This document shows positions 1 through 6,811 of a DNA stretch of 10,481 bases, one piece after another; position 1 is the first letter of the stretch; every line of letters starts with the position of its first letter. The position numbers and the translations under genes are program-made. The DNA comes from Candidatus Bathyarchaeota archaeon B26-1 (lineage in GTDB: Archaea; Thermoproteota; Bathyarchaeia; Bathyarchaeales; B26-1), in contig LUCD01000077.1 of the NCBI GenBank assembly GCA_001593925.1, positions 1 to 10,481 on the forward strand, given 5' to 3'. The notes under the pieces were generated by a model. That model had not been told where the DNA came from. It searched no databases and saw nothing but the letters and a program-made list of their open reading frames with translations.

Positions 1-380
1 GACCGAACCGCTACGAAGACGTCGACCATCCTCGTCTTCTTGCTGAGCTCGGCGTAGGCGTTCCTTATGGCTTCCTCGATCTCCTTGGGCATCGGCGTGC
101 TCTCAATTATCTGCCTAACTCTCTTTGAGGCTTCCTCGTACTGTTTAGGGTCATTCGGGTCGGTTACAGTCTCCTTGATCGTCTGGTAAATCTTCTCGGC
201 TATCCCGGTCTCTTTGAGGAACTTCTGGTACGCGTACGCCGTTATCGCGAATCCCGGTGGAACCGGTATGCCGGCTTTGGTCATCTCACCTAGATTGGCG
301 TTCTTTCCTCCCACGAGTGGAATGTCCTCTTTCTCAAGTTCCTCGAACCAGAGGATCAACTTCTCCTTCTTGGACGACAA
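1..380 (-). CDS. ppsA: Phosphoenolpyruvate synthase (pyruvate, water dikinase), N-terminal part, cut by the window edge
   Basis: About 126 N-terminal residues are present and the gene continues past base 1. Just after the start comes ILWFEELEKEDIPLVGGKNA, then NLGEMTKAGIPVPPGFAIT, the classic opening of the PEP-synthase/PPDK nucleotide-binding domain (ATP-grasp-like). The visible end reads VDVFVAVR, where the family continues into its ATP-binding R-S-S-A-T-A-E-D motif. The enzyme makes PEP from pyruvate and ATP, the entry to gluconeogenesis, in the cytoplasm. No ATG lies in frame: the chosen start is TTG at 378-380, ten bases after GGAGGT (391-396), and an in-frame TGA lies upstream. The Shine-Dalgarno overlaps the last codons of the L10e gene, which ends 8 bases upstream, so the two genes are probably cotranscribed. 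The family call is firm; the TTG start is the least certain part. Confidence 0.93.
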   Translation of the reverse strand, partial: MSSKKEKLILWFEELEKEDIPLVGGKNANLGEMTKAGIPVPPGFAITAYAYQKFLKETGIAEKIYQTIKETVTDPNDPKQYEEASKRVRQIIESTPMPKEIEEAIRNAYAELSKKTRMVDVFVAVR

Positions 381-388
381 AGCCCATC

Positions 389-907
389 TTACCTCCGAAG
401 GCTCCCTTCAAACCCAACTTCTTCTACGATTATTCTATACGTATTAGGTAGTTTGGCGGCTCCCCTTCTTAAGGCTTCCTTCGCCACCTCAACCCCATCC
501 TTATTCACGTAAACCATGATCACGGGCTGGTTGGACCCAACCCTGGCGGCCGTCCCCACGGGCTTCCCGAAGGCCTTCCTCATACCGTCCTGAAACCTGT
601 CCGCGTGCACCCTGAAGAGCATCTTATTCTCCCTGAGAATGATGTGGGGGTAAGGCAAAATTCTAAGGAAGTAGTTGGAGGTTCCAAGTTTTCTTTGGAG
701 GTAACGGTTAGTAGCGATGCGTGCCGCTTCGAGGGCGTTATGCCTTATCTGAGCCTTCTTCTCGCTTACTAAGAGAAGCCTATGCTTGAAGCTGCCGGAA
801 GGGTTCCCCATGGTGAACTTCGTTATTCTGGGCGGAGGAACCCCTCGTGAATACTCCTTTCTAGTGTACGGAGCACCCTTAACCTCGCGGTAATTACTTG
901 CCTTCAT
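389..907 (-). CDS. rpl10e: 50S ribosomal protein L10e (uL16 family, archaeal type)
   Basis: The 172-residue protein matches archaeal/eukaryotic L10e (uL16) in length and sequence. Visible signatures include KGAPYTRKEYSRGVPPPRI near the N-terminus, MGNPSGSFKHRLLLVSE, the NRYL/NYFLRILPYPHIILREN block, and DGMRKAFGKPVGTAARV. The protein binds 23S rRNA near the A site and 5S rRNA of the large subunit. The start ATG (905-907) follows GAGGAGGGG with a six-base spacer. A TATA-like ATATTTAAAT at 941-950 would place transcription onset about a dozen bases before the ATG. The gene is followed 8 bases later by the PEP synthase gene on the same strand. No other ribosomal protein gene adjoins it. Confidence 0.96.
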   Translation of the reverse strand: MKASNYREVKGAPYTRKEYSRGVPPPRITKFTMGNPSGSFKHRLLLVSEKKAQIRHNALEAARIATNRYLQRKLGTSNYFLRILPYPHIILRENKMLFRVHADRFQDGMRKAFGKPVGTAARVGSNQPVIMVYVNKDGVEVAKEALRRGAAKLPNTYRIIVEEVGFEGSLRR

Positions 908-940
908 GGAAGCCCCTCCTCAGCATAGACAAGAATAGTG

Positions 941-950
941 ATATTTAAAT
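941..950 (-). promoter_or_regulatory. TATA-like promoter element for the L10e gene
   Basis: ATATTTAAAT stands out in the AT-rich gap before L10e. Its centre is about 38 bases upstream of the ATG, so a TSS about 25 bases downstream would leave a short leader containing GAGGAGGGG. The call rests on spacing and composition only. Confidence 0.5.
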
Positions 951-979
951 CTTAACCCTTCTTGAAAATCGATGTGAAG

Positions 980-1504
980 TCACTCCCTTAAAGGCTTGTT
1001 CTTGAACCATATCTCGGCTAGGCTGTCGTATCTGTCCTTGAAGACCTCTTTAAGGACTGGGATGTACATCCTGATCTCTTCATCCGTCATGTACTGGAAC
1101 TGGTATTCTCCTATGTACGGCGAGGGCTCCCCGATCCTCGTTATGAACTCTATATGCATCAACGGGTCTCCACGCTTTATAGTGATCGGGGACCTATCGT
1201 TGCTGAGGTTGACGAGTTCCAGCGCAAGCCTCCCAACGAAGCCGCTGTGAACCTTAGCCGCGTTCAGGAAGGAGAGGCCTGCCCTACCATACTTGCTCTT
1301 AGCCGTCAAGTGGGCAACGTAGCCCGGAGGCGTGAAGACTATCTCGTTGGAGATCAAGTTCCGGTGTTCCAAGTATTGTAGGGTCGTCTCGTTCTTGACG
1401 GTGAGGACGTAGCTGTCGCCGTCAAGAAGGTTCAGGTCGAAGGGGTATATACACCTATATTTCTCGATCAGTTCACGCAGCTTATCTTTACCGAGCACAC
1501 ACAT
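980..1504 (-). CDS. dCTP deaminase / dUTPase-family protein (Dcd-like, divergent)
   Basis: The 174-residue protein has the Dcd/dUTPase fold signatures: YPFDLNLLDGDSYVLTV (residues 20-36), comparable with the PF...LxxxSYDL opening of Dcd, then AKSKYGRAGLSF (68-79), corresponding to the R-S-S-x-x-R nucleotide/subunit motif, and GRLALELVNLS (91-101), whose E96 aligns with the catalytic glutamate of Dcd. Classical family members deaminate dCTP to dUTP, and some archaeal ones also hydrolyse dUTP to dUMP, supplying dTMP synthesis. Two signatures deviate: the usual V/I-D-x-G-[FW] reads V-H-S-G-F (85-89), so the Asp is His, and the C-terminal Y-Q-G-Q-x-G reads YQFQYM (134-139). The family is clear but the exact reaction is not, so no symbol is given. 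The ATG (1502-1504) follows AGGTGG with a seven-base spacer. Confidence 0.8.
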   Translation of the reverse strand: MCVLGKDKLRELIEKYRCIYPFDLNLLDGDSYVLTVKNETTLQYLEHRNLISNEIVFTPPGYVAHLTAKSKYGRAGLSFLNAAKVHSGFVGRLALELVNLSNDRSPITIKRGDPLMHIEFITRIGEPSPYIGEYQFQYMTDEEIRMYIPVLKEVFKDRYDSLAEIWFKNKPLRE

Positions 1505-1540
1505 GGTTTGTCCACCTGCTAAATTAATACCGATGTCTCG

Positions 1541-1550
1541 GAAAATAAAT
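1541..1550 (-). promoter_or_regulatory. Possible TATA-like element for the Dcd-like gene
   Basis: Read on the minus strand this is ATTTATTTTC within an AT-rich gap. It lies about 40 bases upstream of the ATG at 1504, the usual archaeal distance for a short-leader transcript. Co-transcription with the amidohydrolase gene 71 bases upstream is also possible. Confidence 0.35.
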
Positions 1551-1575
1551 CAATTGTCATAACGCCTATTCCTCG

Positions 1576-2934
1576 TCAACCCTTTACCGTGCTCTGGGAT
1601 AGGCGGCTTAGGAGGTTCTCTTTAGCCTTCTCAGCCTCCTCCATGAGGCGTGGAACATTCACCGTCTTAACTTCACGGTTCTCCATCACAACTTCCCCGT
1701 TGATTATCACAGTCTCTACGTCGGAGGCTTTAGCCACATAGACGAGGTGGCTCAGCTCGTTGTATAAGGGGCAGAGATGCGGTTTATCAAAGTTGAGGAT
1801 CGCTATATCAGCCTTCTTACCCGTCTCGATGGAGCCTATCTCCCGTTCCCAGAGAAGAGCCTTAGCCCCCTCCCTCGTAGCCATCCCCAGAACGTCCTCG
1901 GCTGGGAGGATTGTCGGGTTCCTCCATACACCCTTATGGAGAAGAGCCGCAACCTTCATGACTTCAAACATGTCGGAGGCGTTGTTTGAGGACGGTCCAT
2001 CCGTCCCTAAAGAGACCGTCACACCGGCGTCGAGTAGTCTAGGAACGGGGCTGACGCCGGAAGCCAGCTTCAGGTTTGAGATGGGGCAATGCGAAACCTT
2101 GACGCCTCTATCCCTAAGGATCGTTATGTCCCGCTCGTTCAACGCGACGCAGTGAGCCGCGATCACGTCTCTATCGAGTACGCCGAGCGAATCCAAGTAT
2201 TCCACCACTCCCCCCTTCACCTCAGTTTTGAAGGCCTCCCTAATCTTATCCGGTTCGTCTTCGGTCTCGGCCACATGGATATGCCAGATCACAGGGTTGT
2301 CGGGGGAACCGTACCTCTCGTTGAGGTCTTTCTGGACATGCCGTAGCTCAACCATGTACTCGGGGTCGACCGTGTAGGGAGCGTGGGGGTCGACGCTTAC
2401 ACGTATCCTCCCGTCACGTTTCCCGTGCCATTCTCTAGCCAGAGCCTCGAGGGCTCTTCTGTCCTCATCCTTCCTCCAAGAGAAGCAGACGTGTCCTACG
2501 ACCCCCCTCAAGCCGGCTTCGGCGAGCCCTTTAGCCTCGCCTCCGCCCTCAACGTAGTGGTACATGGTGTTGATTGTCGTTATGCCGCCCATAATCGACT
2601 CGACAGCCGTCAAGAGGGCTCCAACGTAGATGTCACGGCCGTTCATGCACTTCTCCAGCGGCCATATCCACCTCTCCAGCCACTCTTTCAGCGGGTAGTC
2701 GTCGGCGTAGCCTCTGAGGAGGCTCATGGCCGCGTGGTGGTGCGTACTTATAAGTCCGGGGATCACAACCTTTCTCTCAGCCTTGATGACTTCGTATCGC
2801 CTGTACTTGCGGCGGAGCTCCCGGCTCTTCCCGACGTCGATTATGTATTCATCCTCTATGGCTACGGCTCCATCCCTCAAAACGCCCTTAGAGCTCATAG
2901 TCACGATCGTGCCGCCGGTAATGAGCATGTTCAA
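1576..2934 (-). CDS. Amidohydrolase of the 5-methylthioadenosine/S-adenosylhomocysteine deaminase type
   Basis: This 452-residue metal-dependent amidohydrolase has all expected metal and catalytic positions: PGLISTHHHAAMSLLRG (H65 and H67 as the HxH pair), DPHAPYT (H184), HIHVAETEDE (H220, E223), AAHCVAL (H261) and SLGTDGPSSNNASDMFE (D312). The GTDG-x-x-SNN-x-x-DMF signature and the MxxLLRG segment are characteristic of the MTA/SAH deaminase (MtaD/DadD) subgroup, which deaminates S-adenosylhomocysteine, methylthioadenosine or 5'-deoxyadenosine to inosine derivatives. This is a known archaeal route for recycling by-products of SAM use. Substrate choice cannot be read from sequence. Either TTG (2932-2934, GGTGA six bases upstream) or ATG (2926-2928, giving MLITGGTIVTM, closer to the usual family start) could initiate; a TGA sits just upstream in frame. 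The substitution HHH for HTH is minor. Confidence 0.9.
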   Translation of the reverse strand: MNMLITGGTIVTMSSKGVLRDGAVAIEDEYIIDVGKSRELRRKYRRYEVIKAERKVVIPGLISTHHHAAMSLLRGYADDYPLKEWLERWIWPLEKCMNGRDIYVGALLTAVESIMGGITTINTMYHYVEGGGEAKGLAEAGLRGVVGHVCFSWRKDEDRRALEALAREWHGKRDGRIRVSVDPHAPYTVDPEYMVELRHVQKDLNERYGSPDNPVIWHIHVAETEDEPDKIREAFKTEVKGGVVEYLDSLGVLDRDVIAAHCVALNERDITILRDRGVKVSHCPISNLKLASGVSPVPRLLDAGVTVSLGTDGPSSNNASDMFEVMKVAALLHKGVWRNPTILPAEDVLGMATREGAKALLWEREIGSIETGKKADIAILNFDKPHLCPLYNELSHLVYVAKASDVETVIINGEVVMENREVKTVNVPRLMEEAEKAKENLLSRLSQSTVKG

Positions 2935-3070
2935 GAGCCGTCACCACAACCCTTCAAGAGTCCTATAACCGATCTATAATCTCATCAAGATAAAAGAGAT
3001 ACGGCGAAAACGTCCAGATGAAGCTATCGGAAAACGGGTTCAGCACAGCAAGTATCAACCATTTTGCAGT

Positions 3071-3745
3071 TTGGAGATGGGAGAGAAAAGATTTATTATG
3101 GTTGTACATCCAGCTTACCGCGAGAAAGAGGGACGAGTCCCGTTGAGAGAACCCCTTGCCAAATTTATCGAGTCCGAGTTGAAACCCGGCACTCTACTGA
3201 TCACTTGTGGACTCCCGGGAACGGGGAAGACGGGAGCCTCCCAGAAGATATCAAAGATGAAAGGGTTTCCCGTCCTCAGAACAGACGTAATACGGCTGGA
3301 GATACTCAGTAAGAGGGATATCTTCGACGAGAAGGTTGCGTCGGACATGAGTAAACGGGAGCTCGTGTACTACGAGATGTTTCGGAGGGCGGACGCCCTC
3401 GCAGAGAAGCATGAAGGCGTGATCTTAGACGCTACCTTCGTAACCCAGAAGCTTCGGAGACAAGCGGCTGAGATAGCTGCCAAGCATAACATGGCCTTCG
3501 TCATTCTCCAGACCCGCTGTTCCGAAGAGGTTGCCATCTCTAGGGTTTTGAGCAGAGCCAAGGGAAAGTACGTGTCGAACGCTCTAACAAGGCAGGCCTA
3601 CCTCAATAACAAGAAGATGTTTGAACCCGTTGACTTGGACGACTTGAAGAGGAGGTACCCAAGCCTCAACATAACGCACTTGACGGTTGACACGGAAGGC
3701 GACTCTCCCAGAGACTGGTACGTAGTTGGGATGGAGAAGAGGTAA
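3071..3745 (+). CDS. P-loop kinase/ATPase of the COG0645 (predicted kinase) type
   Basis: The 224-residue protein carries a Walker A motif GLPGTGKT at 47-54, then LRTDVIRLEIL (69-79), resembling the substrate-side S/T-D-x-x-R of small-molecule kinases, and GVILDATF (116-123) followed by a basic stretch, as in COG0645 kinases. The remainder, VILQTRCSEEVAISRVLSR, suits the lid region of a gluconate-kinase-like fold. Its substrate is unknown. In many bacteria this domain is the C-terminal half of a protein whose N-terminal half is COG2187, encoded here separately at 4646-5677. The PHP gene starts 14 bases downstream on the same strand, so the two likely form an operon. The start is uncertain: TTG at 3071, ATG at 3077 and ATG at 3098 are all possible and none has a well-placed Shine-Dalgarno. 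Confidence 0.8.
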   Translation: MEMGEKRFIMVVHPAYREKEGRVPLREPLAKFIESELKPGTLLITCGLPGTGKTGASQKISKMKGFPVLRTDVIRLEILSKRDIFDEKVASDMSKRELVYYEMFRRADALAEKHEGVILDATFVTQKLRRQAAEIAAKHNMAFVILQTRCSEEVAISRVLSRAKGKYVSNALTRQAYLNNKKMFEPVDLDDLKRRYPSLNITHLTVDTEGDSPRDWYVVGMEKR

Positions 3746-3759
3746 CCGGGTCAAGCGTC

Positions 3760-4626
3760 ATGATAATAGACTTACATGTTCACTCGAGATGTTCGGATGG
3801 AGACTTCACCGTTAAGGAGATAATCAGGGAAGCTAAGGCTAGAGGTATCGGTTTGCTCTCCATCACGGACCATGACTCCATCAGTTGCCAAGGGGAAGCC
3901 GTGGCCCTAGCAGAAAAGAGTGGAATCCACTACGTTACCGGAGTCGAGTTAAAGATAATCTTCTCCCACCCAGAATATCGGTGTGGAAGACCCGTCTCGC
4001 TGGACCTCCTAGGTTACCGATTTGACGTAGAAGACGAGAAGCTCAGAGGTAGACTCCTAGAGATCAAAAGGTATCGGGAGGAGAGAGCCGCGAAGATTCT
4101 GGAGAAGATCAACAGGGAACTCGAGAAGGAGGGAATCGAGAAATTAACCAAGGAAGACTTTGAAGAGATTCGGGCCTCCGTTGGAGGGGTGATCGGTAGG
4201 CCTCACATAGCAGACCACCTAGTGAGGAAGGGGATCGTCAAAAACAGACAAGAAGCCTTCGACAGGTACCTCGTAAAATGCAACGTTCCAAACTACCCTA
4301 TCTATCCCGAAGAGGCCTCAAAGCTCATCAGAAACGCTGGAGGGATCACCGTTCTAGCCCACCCTAACGACCCTCGCGGAATCTCACTCGCGGAGCTCAC
4401 AAAATCTCTACGGGAACAGACGCGGATAATAGAGGAGTCGTTTCTGGAGTACATCGACGGCGTTGAGTGTTGGCACCCCAGACATGATGCTCGAACGACG
4501 AGCCACTACGTAAGATTTGCGAGGAGACACGGGCTCATCATGACGGGTGGAAGCGACTGCCATCAGAAACCGGTGATCATGGGAACCGTGAAGGTACCCA
4601 GCTACGTGGCTGAACAGTTCATTTAG
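3760..4626 (+). CDS. PHP-domain metal-dependent phosphoesterase (COG0613, RNase AM/YciV-like)
   Basis: The 288-residue protein shows the four PHP metal-binding motifs in order: DLHVHSRCSDGD (4-15), SITDHDS (34-40), TGVEL (60-64), and later TVLAHP (197-202) with GGSDCH (263-268). GRPHIAD (146-152) and the insert between motifs match the COG0613 family, whose studied members include E. coli RNase AM (YciV), which trims 5' ends of rRNA precursors, and a 3',5'-nucleoside bisphosphate phosphatase. A di- or trinuclear metal centre hydrolysing a phosphoester is therefore expected; whether the substrate is RNA or a small nucleotide is open. The gene starts 14 bases after the P-loop kinase and ends 19 bases before the convergent COG2187-like gene, with no clear terminator hairpin between. 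The ATG has only a weak, distant GAGG upstream. Confidence 0.88.
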   Translation: MIIDLHVHSRCSDGDFTVKEIIREAKARGIGLLSITDHDSISCQGEAVALAEKSGIHYVTGVELKIIFSHPEYRCGRPVSLDLLGYRFDVEDEKLRGRLLEIKRYREERAAKILEKINRELEKEGIEKLTKEDFEEIRASVGGVIGRPHIADHLVRKGIVKNRQEAFDRYLVKCNVPNYPIYPEEASKLIRNAGGITVLAHPNDPRGISLAELTKSLREQTRIIEESFLEYIDGVECWHPRHDARTTSHYVRFARRHGLIMTGGSDCHQKPVIMGTVKVPSYVAEQFI

Positions 4627-4645
4627 GTTATGGAAGTCTCCCGGT

Positions 4646-5677
4646 TTAGAGGGTCTCCGCATACTTGGAGGCCAGTTTGAAGTATGCCTTTGCATCCTCC
4701 TCCGCCGCGGCCTTCTCCTTAATGTCTATATTTGGGTCTGCGAGTTTGAAGCTGGTAACTTTCCCTCTCACGTAGGCTCTGTAGCACTTGTAGAATGGGA
4801 GAACCCTCCTCAGCCCTCCGTCTCCAGAGTACTCGACGTATCTCTCGATTAGGAAGTCGGAGAGGTCTCCCCGCCCCTTGAAGTCCAAGTCCATAGCCAA
4901 GAAGGCCACCTCAGAGGCGACGTCCGAGTATCTGAACCTCTCGTTGAACTCTATCGCGTCGAAGATGTAGATTCTGTCCGTGACGAAGATGTTTCCGGAA
5001 TGCATGTCTCCGTGGCAGTCCCTGATTCGGCCGTTCCTCACCCTCCTCTCAAAGAGTTGAGCGTTCCTTTCCATGAAGCCGTAGACCTTCCCTCGGATGA
5101 AGTCGAAGTCGTCTTGGGATATCGTTTTGCCGATGAAACCCCGGGTCTGATCGAAGTTCTCCTCCCAGTTGGCTCTGACGATCTCTAATGACCCGAATCT
5201 GCTTATCCTCTCGTTGGTTTCAGCCTTTGAATGGAAGTCTGAGACTATCTTCGCGATTCTGTCGATGAGGTCGTAGTCCACTTTGTTCTCTTCGAGGAGC
5301 CTGCTCATGATACGGTCTTGAGGCATCCTCCTCATCTTAACGGCGTACTCAACGGTTCTTCCCCTACCCTTTATCTTGATGACGTCCGACATGTTTATCG
5401 GGACGACCTCGACGTACATGTCTCCACATAACCGTCTGTTGAGTTCCAGCTCCTTTTCACAGAAGAAACGCCTCCTCTCGAGGGTCTTGAAGTTCAGGAA
5501 CCCCAAGTCCACCGCTTTCTTCACCTTATAAACGAACCTCTTAGTCAGGAAGACGAAGGATATGTGGGTCTGGATCAGGTCGATCCGGCCTGGTTCCTCA
5601 TCATAGGCCTCCGGCTTCAACAAGGCCTCCACAACCCTCTTCTGCAACGCTGAAGGGTCAAGTTCAGGAGTCCTCAT
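4646..5677 (-). CDS. Aminoglycoside phosphotransferase-like kinase (COG2187 family)
   Basis: The 343-residue protein is close to the COG2187 pattern. THISFVFLTKRFVYKVKKAV (37-56) includes the nucleotide-site lysines and is followed by DLGFLNFKTLERRRFFCEKE. CHGDMHSGNIF (221-231) is the kinase-like catalytic loop with D224 and N229, and IFDAIEFNERFRYSDVASEV (238 onward) holds the second metal-binding Asp, D240. These are protein-kinase-like/APH-fold features; the family is named for the fold, and antibiotic resistance should not be inferred. Bacterial homologues are often fused to the COG0645 P-loop kinase, here a separate gene at 3071-3745 on the opposite strand. The ATG (5675-5677) follows GGGAGG with a nine-base spacer, and a strong TATA-like box lies at 5722-5731. 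The physiological substrate is unknown. Confidence 0.85.
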   Translation of the reverse strand: MRTPELDPSALQKRVVEALLKPEAYDEEPGRIDLIQTHISFVFLTKRFVYKVKKAVDLGFLNFKTLERRRFFCEKELELNRRLCGDMYVEVVPINMSDVIKIKGRGRTVEYAVKMRRMPQDRIMSRLLEENKVDYDLIDRIAKIVSDFHSKAETNERISRFGSLEIVRANWEENFDQTRGFIGKTISQDDFDFIRGKVYGFMERNAQLFERRVRNGRIRDCHGDMHSGNIFVTDRIYIFDAIEFNERFRYSDVASEVAFLAMDLDFKGRGDLSDFLIERYVEYSGDGGLRRVLPFYKCYRAYVRGKVTSFKLADPNIDIKEKAAAEEDAKAYFKLASKYAETL

Positions 5678-5721
5678 ACGTTTATGCCTCCCGGAGCAAG
5701 CTCACTATCCCATAACCCCGG

Positions 5722-5731
5722 ACTTATAAGT
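5722..5731 (-). promoter_or_regulatory. TATA-like promoter element for the COG2187-like kinase gene
   Basis: On the minus strand this reads ACTTATAAGT, a near-ideal archaeal TATA box. Its centre is about 50 bases before the ATG, predicting a leader of about 25 bases that contains the GGGAGG site. Confidence 0.6.
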
Positions 5732-5781
5732 TTCTAAGCGGAGCGGCGTTTCCTTGGAGGAGGGTCTCCACCGTCTTTCGA

Positions 5782-5797
5782 GGCTCCTAAAGGAGCC
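5782..5797. repeat. Small inverted repeat over the DUF72 stop codon
   Basis: GGCTCC-TAAA-GGAGCC is a perfect six-base stem with a four-base loop that includes the TAG stop of the DUF72 gene (5787-5789, minus strand). No T-run follows on the minus strand, so a terminator role is doubtful; it may be incidental or protect the mRNA 3' end. Confidence 0.45.
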
Positions 5798-6685
5798 GCT
5801 TAACCTCTTCTAGAACCTCGTCCGGGTTCCTGTACGTCTTGGAGGGTATCTTCTTCAGAACCTCGCTCAGCCTAACTTGGCTTCCGTCCTCGGCCTCGAA
5901 GAGTCTCCAGCCCACCTTAGAGATCAGCATGCTCTTACTTATCGGGTAGCGGGTTCTCCCAACCACGGCTCTAACCGACTCCAATCCAGCCGAGCCCGTT
6001 AGTCTCGGTAGACGCCCATCCTCCAGTAGAGATTTGAACCTGAGCGCGTCCTCAAACATGGAGAGATTGTTGAAGAGCACGTACACGCTCCTCTTTCTCG
6101 GATTTAATCGTTTAATCCTCTCATGCAAGGTTTTGAGTTCTTCGTCTGTGTACTGGTAGTAGTACATGCGGGAGCCGAGTCCATGAAGCCTCAAGTAGGC
6201 GACCTCCCCAACGTAGACGGGCATGACTCTAAGGGGGTCGGTTACATGTGGAACGTCGAGGCGCTCCAAGGTTTCACCGAGCCTCTCTCTGACTTCGGGC
6301 CTCTCCCAAGCCGGTCCACGGGTCTCCCAGACGAGGGTCAAGCCTTCACGGTTCACACTGCCGAAGAACTCCTCTGCAACCGGTAAAGACTCCGGCTTGA
6401 AAGAGGCCGGAGTCTGGATTAGGAGTATCCGGGCCTCCAAGGTTCGGCAGATGTTTTTCATCCTCTCGAAGGCTTCCGCGGCCATTTCGGTTTTAAGCCT
6501 GTACTCGTGGCTTATCTCCTTGTGAGCCTTAACCGTGAACTCGAAGGTTTCTGGAGCTCTCCTTCTCCACCCCTCCACGGTGGAGCTTCTGGGGTATTTG
6601 TAGAATGTGCTGTTCAGCTCGACGAGTTGGAAGACCTCTTGGTATCGCCCCCGGGATAGCCGCAACAACCAACCTTAATGGCCAT
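5787..6685 (-). CDS. DUF72 (YecE-like) protein with an apparent one-base frameshift near its start
   Basis: The long frame (5787-6668, 293 residues) contains VELNSTFYKYP, FEFTVKAHKEISHEYRL and WETRGPAW and ends in VLEEVKRLL, matching the TIM-barrel DUF72 family (COG1801), whose role is unknown. It lacks the family's opening strand. That strand is encoded in another frame: the ATG at 6683-6685, preceded by GGGAGG with an ideal six-base spacer, reads MAIKVGCCGYPGG and then runs into a stop. Joining the two frames at the C5 tract 6648-6652 (G5 on the coding strand) gives MAIKVGCCGYPGGRYQEVF..., the expected start, at about 299 residues. One extra base in the tract restores the frame, so a sequencing or assembly error, a real mutation, or -1 slippage are all possible. 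An alternative TTG start at 6668 would make a protein lacking the first strand. The gene is divergent from pyrD. Confidence 0.83.
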
Positions 6686-6718
6686 GAAGAGCCTCCCTTC
6701 ATCCTCTTAGGACTACAG

Positions 6719-6728
6719 ACTCATAAGT
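6719..6728 (-). promoter_or_regulatory. Possible TATA-like element for the DUF72 gene
   Basis: On the minus strand this reads GACTTATGAG. It lies about 38 bases before the ATG at 6685, a normal distance for a short leader bearing the GGGAGG site. The match to a TATA consensus is moderate. Confidence 0.35.
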
Positions 6729-6741
6729 CTTCTGAGAGTTT

Positions 6742-6759
6742 GGAGGCTCATGAGCCTCC
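6742..6759. promoter_or_regulatory. Perfect 18-bp palindrome between divergent genes, candidate operator
   Basis: GGAGGCTCATGAGCCTCC is its own reverse complement over all 18 positions. It lies between the DUF72 gene (minus) and pyrD (plus), just upstream of the TATA-like candidates for both (6719-6728 and 6766-6775). That geometry suits a dimeric regulator controlling both directions. A short RNA hairpin is unlikely because the arms leave no loop. No known regulator site was recognised. Confidence 0.5.
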
Positions 6760-6765
6760 CGAAGA

Positions 6766-6775
6766 ATCTTTAAGG
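6766..6775 (+). promoter_or_regulatory. Possible TATA-like element for pyrD
   Basis: The sequence around ATCTTTAAGG lies about 41 bases before the TTG start of pyrD. It would give a short leader with GGAAGG. It is a weak consensus match, chosen mainly on position. Confidence 0.35.
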
Positions 6776-6811
6776 GTTCCTTCATACCTAAGATAGGAAG
6801 GCGATTATCCT

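Noticed and set aside
1576..2934. Cytosine deaminase or atrazine chlorohydrolase-type enzyme
   Set aside because: The GTDGPSSNN...DMFE and MSLLRG signatures point to the MTA/SAH deaminase subgroup, although substrate specificity is not proven.
2383..2979. A 198-codon open frame on the plus strand opposite the amidohydrolase
   Set aside because: It lies antisense to a gene with full catalytic motifs, and its translation shows no family likeness. It is an artefact of codon bias.
3124..3145. Start of the P-loop kinase at TTG 3143 after a TATA-like GATTTATTA at 3090-3098
   Set aside because: It would remove a segment before the Walker A strand and has no better Shine-Dalgarno. The longer form is kept, though the start is uncertain.
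4646..5677. Antibiotic-resistance aminoglycoside phosphotransferase
   Set aside because: It shares only the fold and catalytic loop. The N-terminal THISFVFLT...YKVKK block places it in the COG2187 housekeeping-type family.
5782..5797. Intrinsic terminator after the DUF72 gene
   Set aside because: The hairpin overlaps the stop codon and is not followed by a T-run on the transcribed strand. Archaeal termination relies mainly on T-rich tracts.
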